A stretch of DNA of 64,000 nucleotides from Selaginella tamariscina (Eukaryota; Streptophyta; Lycopodiopsida; Selaginellales; Selaginellaceae), in NCBI GenBank assembly GCA_003024785.1, contig PUQB01000031.1, positions 372,001-436,000 on the forward strand, read 5' to 3'. Both the position numbers and the translations under genes were made by a program. The notes under the pieces were generated by a model. The model was given only the letters and a program-made list of their open reading frames with translations. It was not told where the DNA came from and searched no databases. This document shows positions 37,819 to 50,168 of the stretch, in pieces. Each line of letters begins with the position of its first letter. Positions within the stretch are counted from its first letter, which is position 1.

Positions 37819-40800
37819 TTAAGCTTCAGAAAACATACATTCCCTTGCAGTTTTGTTAATCGTGACTTTATCAACGCTTCTTGACATCCACCCATATCGA
37901 ATGGATTTAACATTTATAAAACATGCTGGGTCTTTTTGATTGGGAGACCATGTTTTCTCTAGGCATCCATTATATCTTTCGCTCTCCTTCTCGTGTCGCC
38001 TTTTTTGTGGTTTGAACCATGCAACCTTAACAATACTATTTTTTGTGATTACTTCAGGTGTGTCGATAATTTGACCCATCCAAATAGGCTGATTATATGA
38101 CGCATCTGGAGTAATGAGAACCATCATTAGTTTTTGAAGATCCTGGCAACAATCAAAGTATGCTTTAGGTTTTTGGTTCCTTTGTCCAACAAAGTGTGGG
38201 GTTTGCACTTCCACATCACTACTGGCTTCTATGTCGTCTATGCTCAGTGATGTCATTTCAATCTCCTCTCGCCACCTTGTTTTAGGCCAGAAAGGGTGTT
38301 GCAATTCTGTACTTGTGACAGTAGGCCCTTCCAACTCTCGAACAACAGTCTCCCAATAGTCGACCACATGCTTATATAGTTCTGAGTAACCAGTTGCCTT
38401 ATCAGAATTCTTTGGCATCGATTTTTGAACCCATGCCACATATTTTTTGATGCCATCAATAATAACCTCTTGTTCCTTGAGCTGGGCACTCAATGGAATA
38501 GGGTCTGGTTGTCCTTCTGGGAGAAGTGGCTTTCCATCCTCTCCACTTTTGAAGAGCATTAAGCCCTCTTTCGGTAACCACTCCTGCTCTGATGGCCGTA
38601 ACTTGTACTGCATAATAGGTATACCATCTCGTATGGAGAAAAAGAATTGTAGCGGCACAAGGTGACCAACTAAAGAATCACTCCCTTCTTTTATATACTC
38701 CTTGAGAAATTTTTTGAAGTCTGGCACCTCAGTCACAAGCAAAGCACAACTTTTTTTGGAGATGCAATTTTCAAAAAGATTCATCATATGCGGTAAGGTA
38801 AGTGCACTTGTCCTTTTTTGTAGAGTTGGAGACCTTGCTGAAGAACGCATCAATATCTTCATGAGTGTGACCAACCATAAGGAAACTGAGCGTGATTGTT
38901 TCAAACACACCTTTGGCAACAAGCATTGACAAGTATGCTAGCACATATCTAGAAAATAAAAGTAAGTATGAGCTTGAGAAACCCTTAAGTAAAATGATTT
39001 ACCTATTTTTGTTCTCGCCTGCACAATTATCCATCTGTAAAAGCAAATGACGAGGAAGCTTATTTGATGTTGAGGACACATGTACACTATTTGAGCTAGA
39101 TCCCTCCACTGAACCTGAACTCTCAACAGGGCCATCTGTGTGCAGGTTGCTGACAATGCCTCTCATATTCCCAAGTAGCCTCAAGTGCAGACGTGTTCAT
39201 GAGAGCATTATGTAAAGGTTGAAGGTGTTGTTTCTTCACTTTGAGATCACTGATAGGACTTGTCTGTGAGTGGGCTTCAAGGTTTCTGAAACACATGGCT
39301 AACGACCCAATAGTGAAATTGGAGTCGCTAGACCAATGTGGAAGTGAAAAGTGTCCATATGACTCACAACCGTGTCCATGTGTTAGCACACCTGTCAATG
39401 AAATCGGAAGTTTCATGACATTTCCAAGGCACTTTGGTGTTGCAAAGAGCTTTGGAATGCTGGTCTTTGAATGATCCATCTTGTCATGGATCAAGCACAG
39501 GTACTCTGATGGGCGTGACACAGAAAGCATGCGGTGTGCATAGTACTGAGACCGGCAAGTTTGTTGTGCAATCATGTGGGCCTCCATCTTCTTTGAATGG
39601 TAGTGATCTCCACCAAGGTTTTTGCACAAGCCTCTGCAGCCTTCAATGATGTACAAGTGTCACACTTAAAAAGCTAGAGTGTTTTGCAATCTCCACATCC
39701 TTAAAATGAGTATTCCATATGTTGTTGAAGGTACCAGTGCAGATTGCTTGGAGCCCCATCAAACTGAGGCACTTGTTCACATGTTCACACAGTTTCAATT
39801 GAGTGTAGATTGAAGGCAAAACCTTGAGATTTTCCCTGACCCCTGCATTTGTGGTTCGGCATTTGTGAGGCATCCTGTCTGCATTTGCTTCCACAAAAGC
39901 CTTGAGTATCTCTATGGCTGCCATGATGTGAGAGCGGGTTTTGACCAAGCGAGTGTTCCCATGAACTGAGGTTCGCGCTCCATCTAGCCACTCATCCCTC
40001 CGACGGTAGAACGTGGTCTTTGGGATCCCGTATATACTGTACCAAGCTTTGAAGCAGATGGCCACCTTATTAAATACCATGGATGTACTCTGATAACCTG
40101 TGTCCGAGGCCATTCCATCAATACACCCAGTTAGTGCAGCATATACAAACTCATGCCTTTGCTTTTGGGTGAGCATACGAAAGACATGTCTACATTGGGT
40201 AATTTCATTCCGGTCTGCCATCTGACAACACTTCTTCTTGCAACAGTCAATCGTGGAAATGCTCGTAACACTTTCGGAAGATGTAGATCCATCTTTACCC
40301 TCTTGCTGAAACTTGCAGGGGAAGATCTACAACCCATGAATCGCCTTTTTCTTACAATAGGACCAATGCAAGGAACCTCTTCAAATATGAGTTGTTCTTC
40401 CGGGTTGTTATTGAAATCCAACCCAGAATATGTTGAACCATCTTGCCGTCTTAATTCAGATGTTCGCCACCTCACGAGGGATCCAGGATACAATGTGCCA
40501 TTAGGTGAAACCTCTGTCACAACTACACCCACGAAGTCGGACCCTAGTTTCTCTTCTGACACTGCTTCCATTGGATTTATAGCTGTGATGATGCCTCTTC
40601 CGACTTCAATCTCACGAAGAAAGAGAATCACCTCATCCATCACAGCAGGCAAGCCATCATCTGGTAAACTCGTGCTACTATTTGTTTGTGACTCTGCATA
40701 TTCTGTGTCAGCCTTGACTTCATCCAAATTCCACAATACAGGAGAACCCTCCTCAAATTCCATTCCCAGAACCTCAACATGCTTGTAAATGGTGTTCACC

Positions 40801-41880
40801 CATACGTACACACAAGATCCTTGGGCAATATTGTGACATGATGCATTATTATCTCGAACTTCCACAGTTCCAGTGCCAACTATCTCGTTGTTCCGAAGAA
40901 GACATACTTTATCTCCAGTATTAAACATATTGTCCTGCACATAAATAATTGTATTATTTATGATATCTGTTTATGCAATATTTTAAGAAATCTGAATTAC
41001 GGTTACTTAATAATATGCATATGCAATAATACATAATTATGTTTAGAGATAATATCTCATGTTTGATTAATACAACTGATGGGCGGGATTAATCCCGCCC
41101 ACGAATCCCTCCGACGAGGAACGGTCGGCGGGATTAATCCCGCCGCCGACTCAACCCCTTCGGAGAGAGTCGGCGGGATTAATCCCGCCGGACTCCCCCG
41201 ACAGGAAGAGCGCGGGATTAATCCCGCCGCTCTTCCTTCGGAGGGAGTCCGGCGGGATTAATCCCGCCACAATTCTTACGACGGGAATGGGTGGCGGGAT
41301 TAAACCCGCACATAACTCTCCAAAACTATGATTTCAAAGAGATCTCGGATAAATCCTGTCCCCAAATCCTTAAAACAGGGATGTGGTGGCGAGATTAATC
41401 CCGCCACCCCTTCCTGCCTCCTAAAATGGTTGGCGGATTAATCCCCGACACTCTTTTAATAAAATTCTGGTAACTCTTCATCAGTTGAGAAGGTTATCGG
41501 CGGGATTAATCCGCCACTCTTTTTCAGTGGCGGAGAAGCATTGCCCGAGAGATGGTGGCGGGATTAATCCCGCCACCTCTTCGAAGAGGCGAAAAAGAAA
41601 TGGCCGGATTAATCCGCCGCCCCGGTTAACCTAGAATATTAAGTTAAAAGGATATTTAAACGGGATAAATCCCTAACGGAATATATTATAATCCTAATGC
41701 ATTCCTAAACCCCTAAATTGTAATTTTAAGAGAGAATGTAAGAGAGTGAATCTTTATAAGTATTTTTAAATTTGTTTATAATACTTACTTGTAAACAGCA
41801 CTGAAGGCGCCGTGCTTTCCTATAAAGAATAGCACCCAATTTAATCTCGCTCCTGAGATGATCACTATGAAGAAAAAGAA
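37819..41880 (-). CDS. DUF7869-like, RNase-H-fold-type candidate transposase of the 14.6-kb element (frame broken)
   Basis: Minus-strand exons: possibly 41880-41790 (5' exon ending at a GTAAGT), 40940 to about 39004, and 38947-37819. In order: a small N-terminal module (NTGDKVCLLRNNEIVGTGTV); a Cys-rich stretch (DCCKKKCCQMADRNEITQCR); MLTQKQRHEFVYAAL; a region with ARTSVHGNTRLVK; the first likely catalytic block (EYLCLIHDKMDHSKTSIPKL, about 39500-39440); LQMDNCAGENKNR at 39040-39002, then YVLAYLSMLVAKGVFETITL, SFLMVGHTHEDIDAFFSK (about 38946-38850); and a 300-residue C-terminal part (WLPKEGLMLFKSGEDGK, ATGYSELYKHVVDYWETVV). The DNC-x-GENKN and GHTHEDID blocks are the hallmark of the widespread proteins annotated DUF7869. 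A transposase role is inferred from acidic residues, context and terminal repeats. At least four frame changes are needed. Confidence 0.65.
41078..41680. repeat. Palindrome array 1 (about 13 copies of an 18-bp dyad)
   Basis: The perfect palindrome GGCGGGATTAATCCCGCC recurs every ~40-60 bp, near 41085, 41132, 41174, 41252 and 41556, with shortened or mutated copies near 41214, 41294, 41389, 41431, 41499 and 41604. The degenerate ends (CGGATAAATCC, ACGGGATAAATCCC) also belong. The spacers differ from one another. It lies upstream of the DUF7869-like gene. ORFs across it (GGINPA repeats) are by-products of the repeat. Confidence 0.95.
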
Positions 41881-44800
41881 GATCTAAAGAGTGAAAAATA
41901 CAGAAATGAAGAAACCCTTGCCGGAGAAAGAACCAGATCTGAATTTGAGTGGGAAATTAAATGCATTTTCAAATTTACATGTCAGACCGACAATACATAT
42001 GTCAGAAATTCAAATTTTTTAAAAAGAACAGAAAATAAAATTTAAGATGAGTTGACACAAATATCCGACACTCTGACATATATACTCTCCAGTTCCAATG
42101 AGTATTTTAAAATTGCATTTAATGTTATTCAAGTGATTCAAGCTGTTTAATATTACGAAATTTTAGACTATATTCTACATTCTTAGTATTCAAGTATATT
42201 TATATTATATATATATATAATATATACTTATACAATAAATAAATTGATATATTATTATGTATCATTTAAAATATATTCATAGTCTGTTTATTATTATTAT
42301 TTTCTTAATTACTCGAGTATTTAGTTTTCATTTCCTAGTATCAATGGGATATTCTTTATTATTTTATTAATATTTGAAGAATATTCTAATATTAAACCTG
42401 ATTATCATAATTAAATTAGTCTTGTTCTTAATTATTGCAGTAATTATTCTACATTTGTATATATTAATGGGATTTTCTCAATTAATTTGTTATTATTTCA
42501 AGAATATTCATGTGTTAAACCTTATTATCAATATTAAATTAATATATATTATTAAAACTATATATGACTATATATTAGATTGATGTATTTATGTATAATT
42601 TATATGTTCATAGTGTGTATATTAATATCATTTCCTTAATTACTTGAGTAATTAATCTTCTTTATATTAATGGGATATTCTTTATTATTTTCTTATTATT
42701 CCAAGAATATTCCAATATTAAACATGATTATGATAATTAATTTAGTTAATTATTTGAGTACTTAATTTACATTTGTATATATTAATGGGATTTTCTCAAT
42801 TAATTTCTTATTATTTCAAGAATATTTCAATGTTAAACCTTTTTATCAATATTAAATTAATATATATTATTAAAACTATATATGGCTATATATTAGATAA
42901 AATCATATATTATTATGTATAATTTAAAATATGTTCATAGTGTGTTTATTAATATTATTTTCTTAATTATTCGATGTTTGTTTTGCACACATATATAAAC
43001 ACAATCATAAATTTACACACGCATTACAAGAACTTACACACATATGCACACACATGCACAACCCTAAACCAAACTGAAGAAATATGTTGCTTCTTTATTG
43101 AAAACATCATGTTCAACGCATGTATGATATATGTACTCAATCTGTGTGTATGTAACACATTGAATTTACATGTGTAATATTTATATTAAGCTTGTTGGGA
43201 GCAAACCCTAAACCCTAAACCCTAAACCCTGTGTATACATGTGTGTACAAAAATAATTTTTCAACACTCTCTCTTCACACCATGCATGATCCATCCTAAA
43301 CCCTAAACCCTAAACCCTAATATGTAACACAATGAATTTACTCATGTAATATGTATGTATGAATACAATCGTTCATGAGGAAGTTAAAAGACCTGTATTT
43401 AGGATACTTGATATTTGCTTGTACATTGTGTTCTGTGTGTATACACGTGTGTATGTATATATGTGTACTCTGTATGTATATATGTGTACTTTCTCTTCTC
43501 TCATACATATACACCATGCATGATCCATGTTAATATGTACTGTTCTCTTCTCTCAAACATACACACCATGCATGATCTATAATATGTACTCGGTCTCTCT
43601 AATATTATGTACTAATATGTATGTATGTCTGTGTGTATAATACACACCATGCATGATCCTAATATGTACTCTCCTCTCTTCTCTCATATACTATGTATGT
43701 ATATCTGTGTATAATATGTGTAAGTATATATGTGTATTATAATATCAATGTGTACAAAATAATTTTCAACACTCGCTCTTCTCTCATACATACACACCAT
43801 GCATGATCCATCCTAAATCCAAAACCCTAAACCCTAAACCCTAAACCCATGTAATATGTATGTATGTCTGTGTGTATACACGTGTGTATGTATATATTAT
43901 GTGTATTAATATATGCAATGTGTATGTATGTATTGATACACATGAAACTTTAACACTCTCATGGACACACACATGTTAAATCCCTGCATGATTTATATTT
44001 TTGGGGTGTATGTGATACACCCACGCACACACACGCGCTAATAATATAATGAAAGAATATTCGTTTAGGGCGAATCTATATTTTATTCTTTTTAGGGTTT
44101 AAGTATATTCTCAGAAGGAATATTCTATTTAGGGTTAATATATATATTTAATTCCTTTAGGGTTTAGTATATTCTTAGGGTTTCAAGAGGCGGCAGCTGT
44201 GAAATCGGCGGCGGCGGCTGTGCACACAGGTGAGATCTGTGTGTGTGTGTGTGTGTATATATAGTATGTATGTATAAATGTATAGGAGTTGCATATAATT
44301 TATGTGTACCAGTATCTATAAATTTGTTTTTATTGATCTATCTCTCCCACACACACGCACACTGCTTACATATATATATATATATATATAATCATGCATA
44401 TTAACAAATAGTATACAACACTAGTTTATATATATGCTTATATATTTATATGGGTTATTATCTATATACACACATATATATATGTGTGTGTTTATCTGTA
44501 ATTTTATTTATTTATTAGTTTTATCTCTCGCACACCACACGCACACTCCTGTGTATATATATGTGTGTGTGTGTTTGTTTATCTGTATGATTTTATTTGT
44601 TTCGCTCACACACGCATACACACAATATACATATACACATATATATATAACCTATATCATATATACATACATATTTATGTGTACCAGTATCTATTAATTT
44701 TTTATTGATCTATCTCTCCCACACACACGCACACTGCTTTACATATATATATATATAATATATATCAATGCATATTAACAAATAGTATACAACACTAGTT

Positions 44801-45131
44801 TATATATATGCTTATATATTCACAGACTCTCTCTCTTTCTCTATGGTTATATATCTATATACACACATATATATGTGTGTGTTTATCTGTATAATTATTA
44901 TTTATTATTTTATTTTCGCACACACACGCACACTCCTGTGTATATATATGTGTGTGTGTGGTTTGTTTATCTGTATGATTTTATTTGTTTCGCTCACAGC
45001 ATACACACGATATACATAACACACATATATATACCTATGTACACCACATATAATTGTACCAGTAATGTATAATTTATTTATTTATCTATCTCTTGCACAC
45101 ACACGTACACTCCTATACATACATACATACA

Positions 45132-45176
<45 letters not shown>

Positions 45177-45235
45177 TATATATATGTGTGTGTTTTATCT
45201 GTATAATTTTTTTTATTATTATTTTTTCTCTCGCG
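41700..45235. other. AT-rich core between the two palindrome arrays
   Basis: No gene is seen. It contains a ~310-bp tandem duplication (about 42355-42600 and 42665-42930, sharing TATTAATGGGATTTTCTCAA), a ~400-bp tandem duplication (about 44280-44690 and 44690-45060, sharing GTGTACCAGTATCTAT), telomere-like runs, and many TG/CA, TA and CTCT tracts. Short ORFs are low-complexity artefacts. It separates the divergent genes and is the obvious place for promoters or an origin-like region. Confidence 0.7.
43203..43848. repeat. Telomere-type CCCTAAA runs
   Basis: Three short runs of three to four CCCTAAA units lie near 43205-43230, 43296-43320 and 43812-43846. CCCTAAA is the plant telomere repeat (Arabidopsis type). 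They lie inside the 14.6-kb element, at least 12 kb from its ends, among near-repeats containing CACACCATGCATGATC. Confidence 0.9.
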
Positions 45236-45239
45236 CCCC

Positions 45240-46775
45240 TCGAGCGGCGGGATTAATCCCGCCGCTATAGGTTTATGCCTCGCAGCGGGATTAATCCCGC
45301 CGCTATATGGTTGGGCCATGGCGGCAGGATTAATCCCGCCGCCAAGGCCCTTCACGCAGGCTATGGGCGGCGGATTAATCCCGCTGCTCTAGGACAAACC
45401 GAAGAGCGGCGGATTAATCCCGCCCCTGGCCTGCGTGAGGGGCCTCGGCGGCGGATTAATCCCGCCGCTCACCCATGCCTTGCGCGGAATGCGGCAGGAT
45501 TTATCTCGCTGGCAATGGCCTGTATGAAGGCCCTAATGGGCGGATTAACCGAAAAGCCTGCATGAAAGATCCTGCACGGAATGCTAACCGAAGAGCCTAC
45601 ATGACATGTCCTGCGCGTAAGGCGGCGGATTAATCCCGCCGCCCAGGAATTCACGCAGGACATGAACGGCGGGATTAATCCGCCCACGCTCATGCCCTTC
45701 GCGGAGGGCGGCGGGATTAATCCCGCCGCTCAGGCACTTCCGCAGGATATAAGCGGCGGGATTAATCCCGCCCCACCCATCCCTGTTCAAAATGCCGCAG
45801 CCAATATATATGTGTGAGCGCATGATTTACGAGAGGGCGGCGGGATTAGTCTCTCCGAACCTTCATTACCCGGTGGCGGATTAATCCCGCCACCTTCTTT
45901 TTCCTCCATTGGTATGTTGAATCAATCCCGACTAACTCTGTCTGAGACGGAGAAGGTTTACAAAATACCAATGGAGGGAACTGAGAAGGGTGGTGGGATT
46001 AATTTCACCATCCCTTACATGGTGGGCGGGATTAATCCCGCCGCGTACGCATGCCCTGCGCGGAATCGGGCGGGATTTATCCCGCCGCCATTGGCCTGCC
46101 TGAAGGGCCTAGGCGGCGGGATTAATCCCGCAAGATTTCGCACAGGGCATTGGCGTTCGGCGGGATTAATCCCGCCGACTAAGGCCCGAGTGAAGGGCCT
46201 GGGAGGCGGGATTAATCCCCGCGCGCAATGCCCTGCGCGGAATCGGGCGGGATTTATCCCGCCGCCATTGGCCTGCCTGAAGTGCCTAGGCGGCGGGATT
46301 AATCCCGCCCGATTCCGCGCAGGGAATTGGCGTCCGGCGGGATTAATCCCGCCGCATAGGGACCGAGTGAAGGCCCTGGGCGGCGGGATTAATCCCGCCG
46401 AGTCTTCAATGCCTGTTGGAGAATGAATCCCGCCACCCTTCTTTTTCTCCATTGGTGAGTCGGACCAATCCCAAACGTTTCTGTCTGAACGTAGAAGGTT
46501 TACAACATACCAATGGAGAGAATGGGAAGGGTGGGAATTCATTTAACCATCCCTTACATGGTGGGCGAGATTAATCCCGCCTCCTTTCTGGAGTCACTGA
46601 AGGGGTGTGAGAAATAAATCCTGCCCAGTTCTCTCTGAGACCGAGAAGGGTGGCAAGATTAATTCCGCACTCCCGTTCAAGGCCTCCAGAAAGGTGGCGA
46701 GATTAATCCCGCCCACTCTTTCAGGAGGCATTGAAGGGGTGGCGAGATTAATCCCGCCGCACCTTCCATGTGAAT
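45240..46775. repeat. Palindrome array 2 (about 30 copies of the 18-bp dyad)
   Basis: The same palindrome GGCGGGATTAATCCCGCC recurs from 45245 to about 46760, typically every 40-46 bp, some copies perfect and some reduced (GGCGGATTAATCCCGCC, GGCGGGATTTATCCCGCC, GGCGAGATTAATCCCGCC). Spacers are partly related to each other (CCTGCGCGGAAT, TGCCTGAAGGGCCT, CTTTTTCTCCATTGGT), showing amplification of longer units. It lies upstream of the ParB-like gene. Reading frames through it (GGINPA-type peptides) are artefacts. Confidence 0.95.
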
Positions 46776-46872
46776 ATATATGTGTATTAGTATATATAAG
46801 TTGCATATCTCATTTTATTTACTTTTATCATCTTATCATAATATTTCGAGTAAAAGCTAGGAATCTATGTAA

Positions 46873-46959
46873 AACTGTCCAGAGCTCACATTTGTGGTGG
46901 TTCTAAAACGAAATGTTATCTTTCTTTTGCACTAACACAAATGTGAGCTTCGGACAGTT
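46873..46959. other. Hairpin-forming inverted repeat between array 2 and the ParB-like gene
   Basis: AACTGTCCAGAGCTCACATT plus TGTG (46873-46896) is matched by its reverse complement at 46936-46959 with two mismatches, leaving a 39-base loop. A 24-bp stem with a short loop in a likely 5' UTR or promoter could be a small-RNA precursor, a tiny inverted-repeat element or a protein-binding structure. Confidence 0.6.
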
Positions 46960-47101
46960 AATTACGTCTACTTCTCTCTGTGTATTATTTTTGTATATTC
47001 GGGTTTATACAAGTGTGTGTGCGTTTTTATATAATTTGTATTTATAGTGTATTATTTTGCAGAAGGACGATTTGATCAAACAAGGAGATCGAGTCATTAG
47101 T

Positions 47102-50100
47102 ATGGAGTCGTCGTCAAATTCTGGGTAAGAATTAAAATAAAATCTGTTATACTCGGATACTTGAACTAATCATTTTTGTATTCAGATGTGGAATTGAGGT
47201 GACATTAAAGACAAGAGCAGGAGAAGAGATGGGCAGGGGGATTCTGGAATCAACTTGGCCATATTTTAAGATAAATGGGAAGCGCATTGGAGCAACCATG
47301 GTGCTGTCAAATTAACCTCTGTCACATCTCATGGACAAGCAAAACAATGGAAAGTAGATTCGCTAGTCAAGCACCCGAAAGCAGGCTGCGAACCCAGATT
47401 GGACGATGCTCGACAGATATGCCTTGTTCCATCCAATGTCACGTTCTCGGATCCAGAGGTCGTCAGTTACAACATTAATTTCGGGTGGTTTTGTCGACTT
47501 GTGGATAATGACGTTCACGTGTTCACTAATGATGTTGACCTTGGAGTTCTTCTTCAACTCAACGAAAGCCCATCTATGGAGGGGATCCATCTGGATGTCT
47601 ACTTCGAAGATCTTCAGACTCATCGAGTAGGTGTATTGTCAGGAGATATTGCTTCACAATACAGAAAATCAGCAAGTGGAGCAATCTTCCCTCTTCACAT
47701 TGAAGAAGAACACAGCGACATCATAAGGAGATTGAGAAGGGGCTCGGTCTCAGGTTCTCTACAGATCACGTTCAATTTGCTTAGGAAGCTTCGGGAGCTG
47801 GAAGAGTGTGCCGAGAACACTAGAACAGCTGCAGTCGGGGATCACACATGTTGATTCGGATCGCAAAAGAAAATCATCAATCGTTTTGTCAGCTGCACCT
47901 GTGGCATCTCATGCTGCAATAAGTCACAAGGAAATGATGTTGGATGATAAGATTTATCCTTGTAGGGTTAAATATTGCAGCGTCAACCCAAACTTCAATT
48001 ACAGGCCACTCAACCAGGAACGTGTAGCTGAGCTCATGGAGAAGATGAAGGACGACAATTCTTATACCGTTCCACATAATGCTGTTTTGTGTCCATACTA
48101 TGAAAGAAGGAAGGGCGCTGACAAAGTCTGGATCACAACACCAGAACAACTCATGAAGATTCAGACGGAGAATAAAAATCTATCAAGTACTACATCATTA
48201 GTGGCCAGCACACAATAACGGCAGCCCAACGACTTCTCGAGAACACAACAAAGGAACGATGGCAACAAAACTTTCCGAGCATACCCGTGAGAAGCTGACA
48301 AAAAGATCGGCGTTTTTAGCTAAGCCGAATCTCACAATCGAGCAGTACCATAAGTTATCGGCGGAATGGGACGCTGCCGACACCAACCACTACAACAGCA
48401 AAATATGGGAGAAGTTTAAACACACGCGAGCCGTGTGGGAATCTCTTCAGCGACCACAAAGAGCTACCGCAGGGAATACACAATCTGCGGAATACCGGGT
48501 AAGCAAATTGTTTGGGCGGGATTTATCTCGCCGGTATATTAATCTGTCTTTTTTCAGAGAGTTGAAGAAATTGCAGCAGTTGATTTTGCCCAGGTGGGCG
48601 GGAAGGAAACATCCTTTCTGATGATGTTGATTTCTTGCCCCGAAGATAGGATCTTTGCCAAATGGTTGGGGATTATGGAATCCTTTTCAAAAGGAACACT
48701 GAAGAAGAAGCAGACAAGTGAAGGGGAGCCCTCAGAAAAGTCTGCAAAGAAACCCAGTAAGACGCCGAAGGCTAAGTCTGTTCAATCTACAAAGGATGTA
48801 GACAACGATTTCAAGCTCACATGGTTGAAGCCTTTAAATGGAACAACGATGGAGGAGATGGAAGTCTTGGCTGATTTGGTGATCGATGGCAAACTACAAA
48901 TTAATAACAGCAGCCCAACCTCTCCTTTTCATCTCAAGGCAATGGAGTTGAAGACGGTCAGGCATTTCAAGGAGTGGTTGGGAATACACTGCCACAAACT
49001 GGGTTGGACCTCGACTTCAACATATGAAGAGGTCAGCAAATATTTGCATGTGACGAACGATGATATGCTTGTCGAATGGGTGAACCAATCGGAAGATCTA
49101 GGCAAGAATCTATTGCACGCCAACGCCAAAAAGGAGAACATTGGGATGACGCCTTCTCTTATGGCAGTCCTTCAGCAGCGGAGAACCGAATTGAACCTTA
49201 TAAAGGAGGATGCTACGAATCACGACAAGCCCTACAGATGTTTGTTGTTAGATTCGGAGACTTTATGGGGTAACATCACTGCTTGTAGGAAACCGTTTCA
49301 ATTGTTCGTGATGGATCGGCGGGTGTCAAAAAATCTTTCGACAGATAGGGCACTAGAGGATCTGGTGGAGAAACTTAGCCGTGCAAGCATATACATAGAA
49401 GGTATTTATTATTGAATTCATGCTTGCGCTCTTCACTGATACCTACTTTTTCAGGTATTTATTTCTTGATTCTTGCTCATGTCACCGATACTTTTGCCTT
49501 CGCCTTTCGCCAAGAAGAATAGACATCGTTGGACAGGATTTTATATGAACGATGCTAATCCCAAGTGCATTGATACCGTTGTTCACTTGGTTGTTAGGAA
49601 TGCGCCAAACAATTTCAAGCTTCCAAATGACTGGCCAGGCATCTGTTTGCACTCCAACGGCCCTGAACCTCCATCCGATACACCGATAGGTATGAGTGAC
49701 GTATTCGGCAATGTACGTTATCCAAACATTACAAGTCAAGCGGCACGGAGCATCGTCAACTTGATCAGGGGTCCTCACAGTGATGCGTGGGTTTTTGACT
49801 ACTGCACTAGGGGGTCCGTCTTGAAGGAGTGTTACCTTCGGCATACATGTGTGTTTGCCGTTGAAAGGATAAGACCATGGTTGAGGACCTGAACAAGTGG
49901 ATAGATTGGGTCTCAACTGAGTACCCCAACGATCCATAAAGGCGTATTTGAGAAAGTTCCCTCCAGATAAGTGCGATAGCTCTGAAGGTGAATCTGGTTC
50001 AATCTCGGAGTCTGAGAACGAACTTCAATCAGATATTAGACCGGAAGTTATCTCGAGGAGTACAGAACATTCGCACACTCCAGGACCCATGGAAACATCA

Positions 50101-50168
50101 ATAGAAGATGCAGAAGATCTTGAACCATCTCACAAGCGGCTTAGACCTTCTTCGCCTCACAGAAGGTA
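47102..50168 (+). CDS. ParB-like domain plus DNA-methyltransferase-like domain protein of the 14.6-kb element (frame broken)
   Basis: Reading begins near 47102 (MESSSNSG) with introns at about 47125-47186 and 48499-48557. In order: a small module (GRGILESTWPYFKINGKRIG); a 150-residue segment (SDPEVVSYNINFGWFCRLVD); a ParB/sulfiredoxin-like region with VNPNFNYRPLNQERVAELME (47980-48040) and YYIISGQHTITAAQRLLENT (48190-48252); a helical tail ending RAVWESLQRP; a Lys/Ser linker; and a C-terminal region with DAWVFDYCTRGSVLKECYLR then CVFAVERDK (49785-49880). The last has the shape of the AdoMet-binding motif I of DNA methyltransferases (D-x-C/F-x-G-x-G-S, then an acidic strand end); a Gly seems mutated to Arg. 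ParB-methylase fusions are known in bacteria and phages. An acidic Ser-rich tail ends at 50168. At least four frame shifts are needed, so this copy is probably dead or badly sequenced. Confidence 0.5.

Noticed and set aside
44434..45256. Tyr/Ile/His-rich ORFs in the AT-rich core
   Set aside because: They translate TA and CA microsatellites; no protein-like sequence.
45275..46542. ORFs coding GGINPAA-type repeat peptides on both strands
   Set aside because: They are translations of the palindrome array; a dyad is open on both strands, and the frames shift between units.
45240..46775. CRISPR-like array (short palindromic repeats with ~25-bp spacers)
   Set aside because: The repeat is a full 18-bp dyad with variable length, spacers are partly related to one another, there are no cas genes, and the setting is a plant genome.
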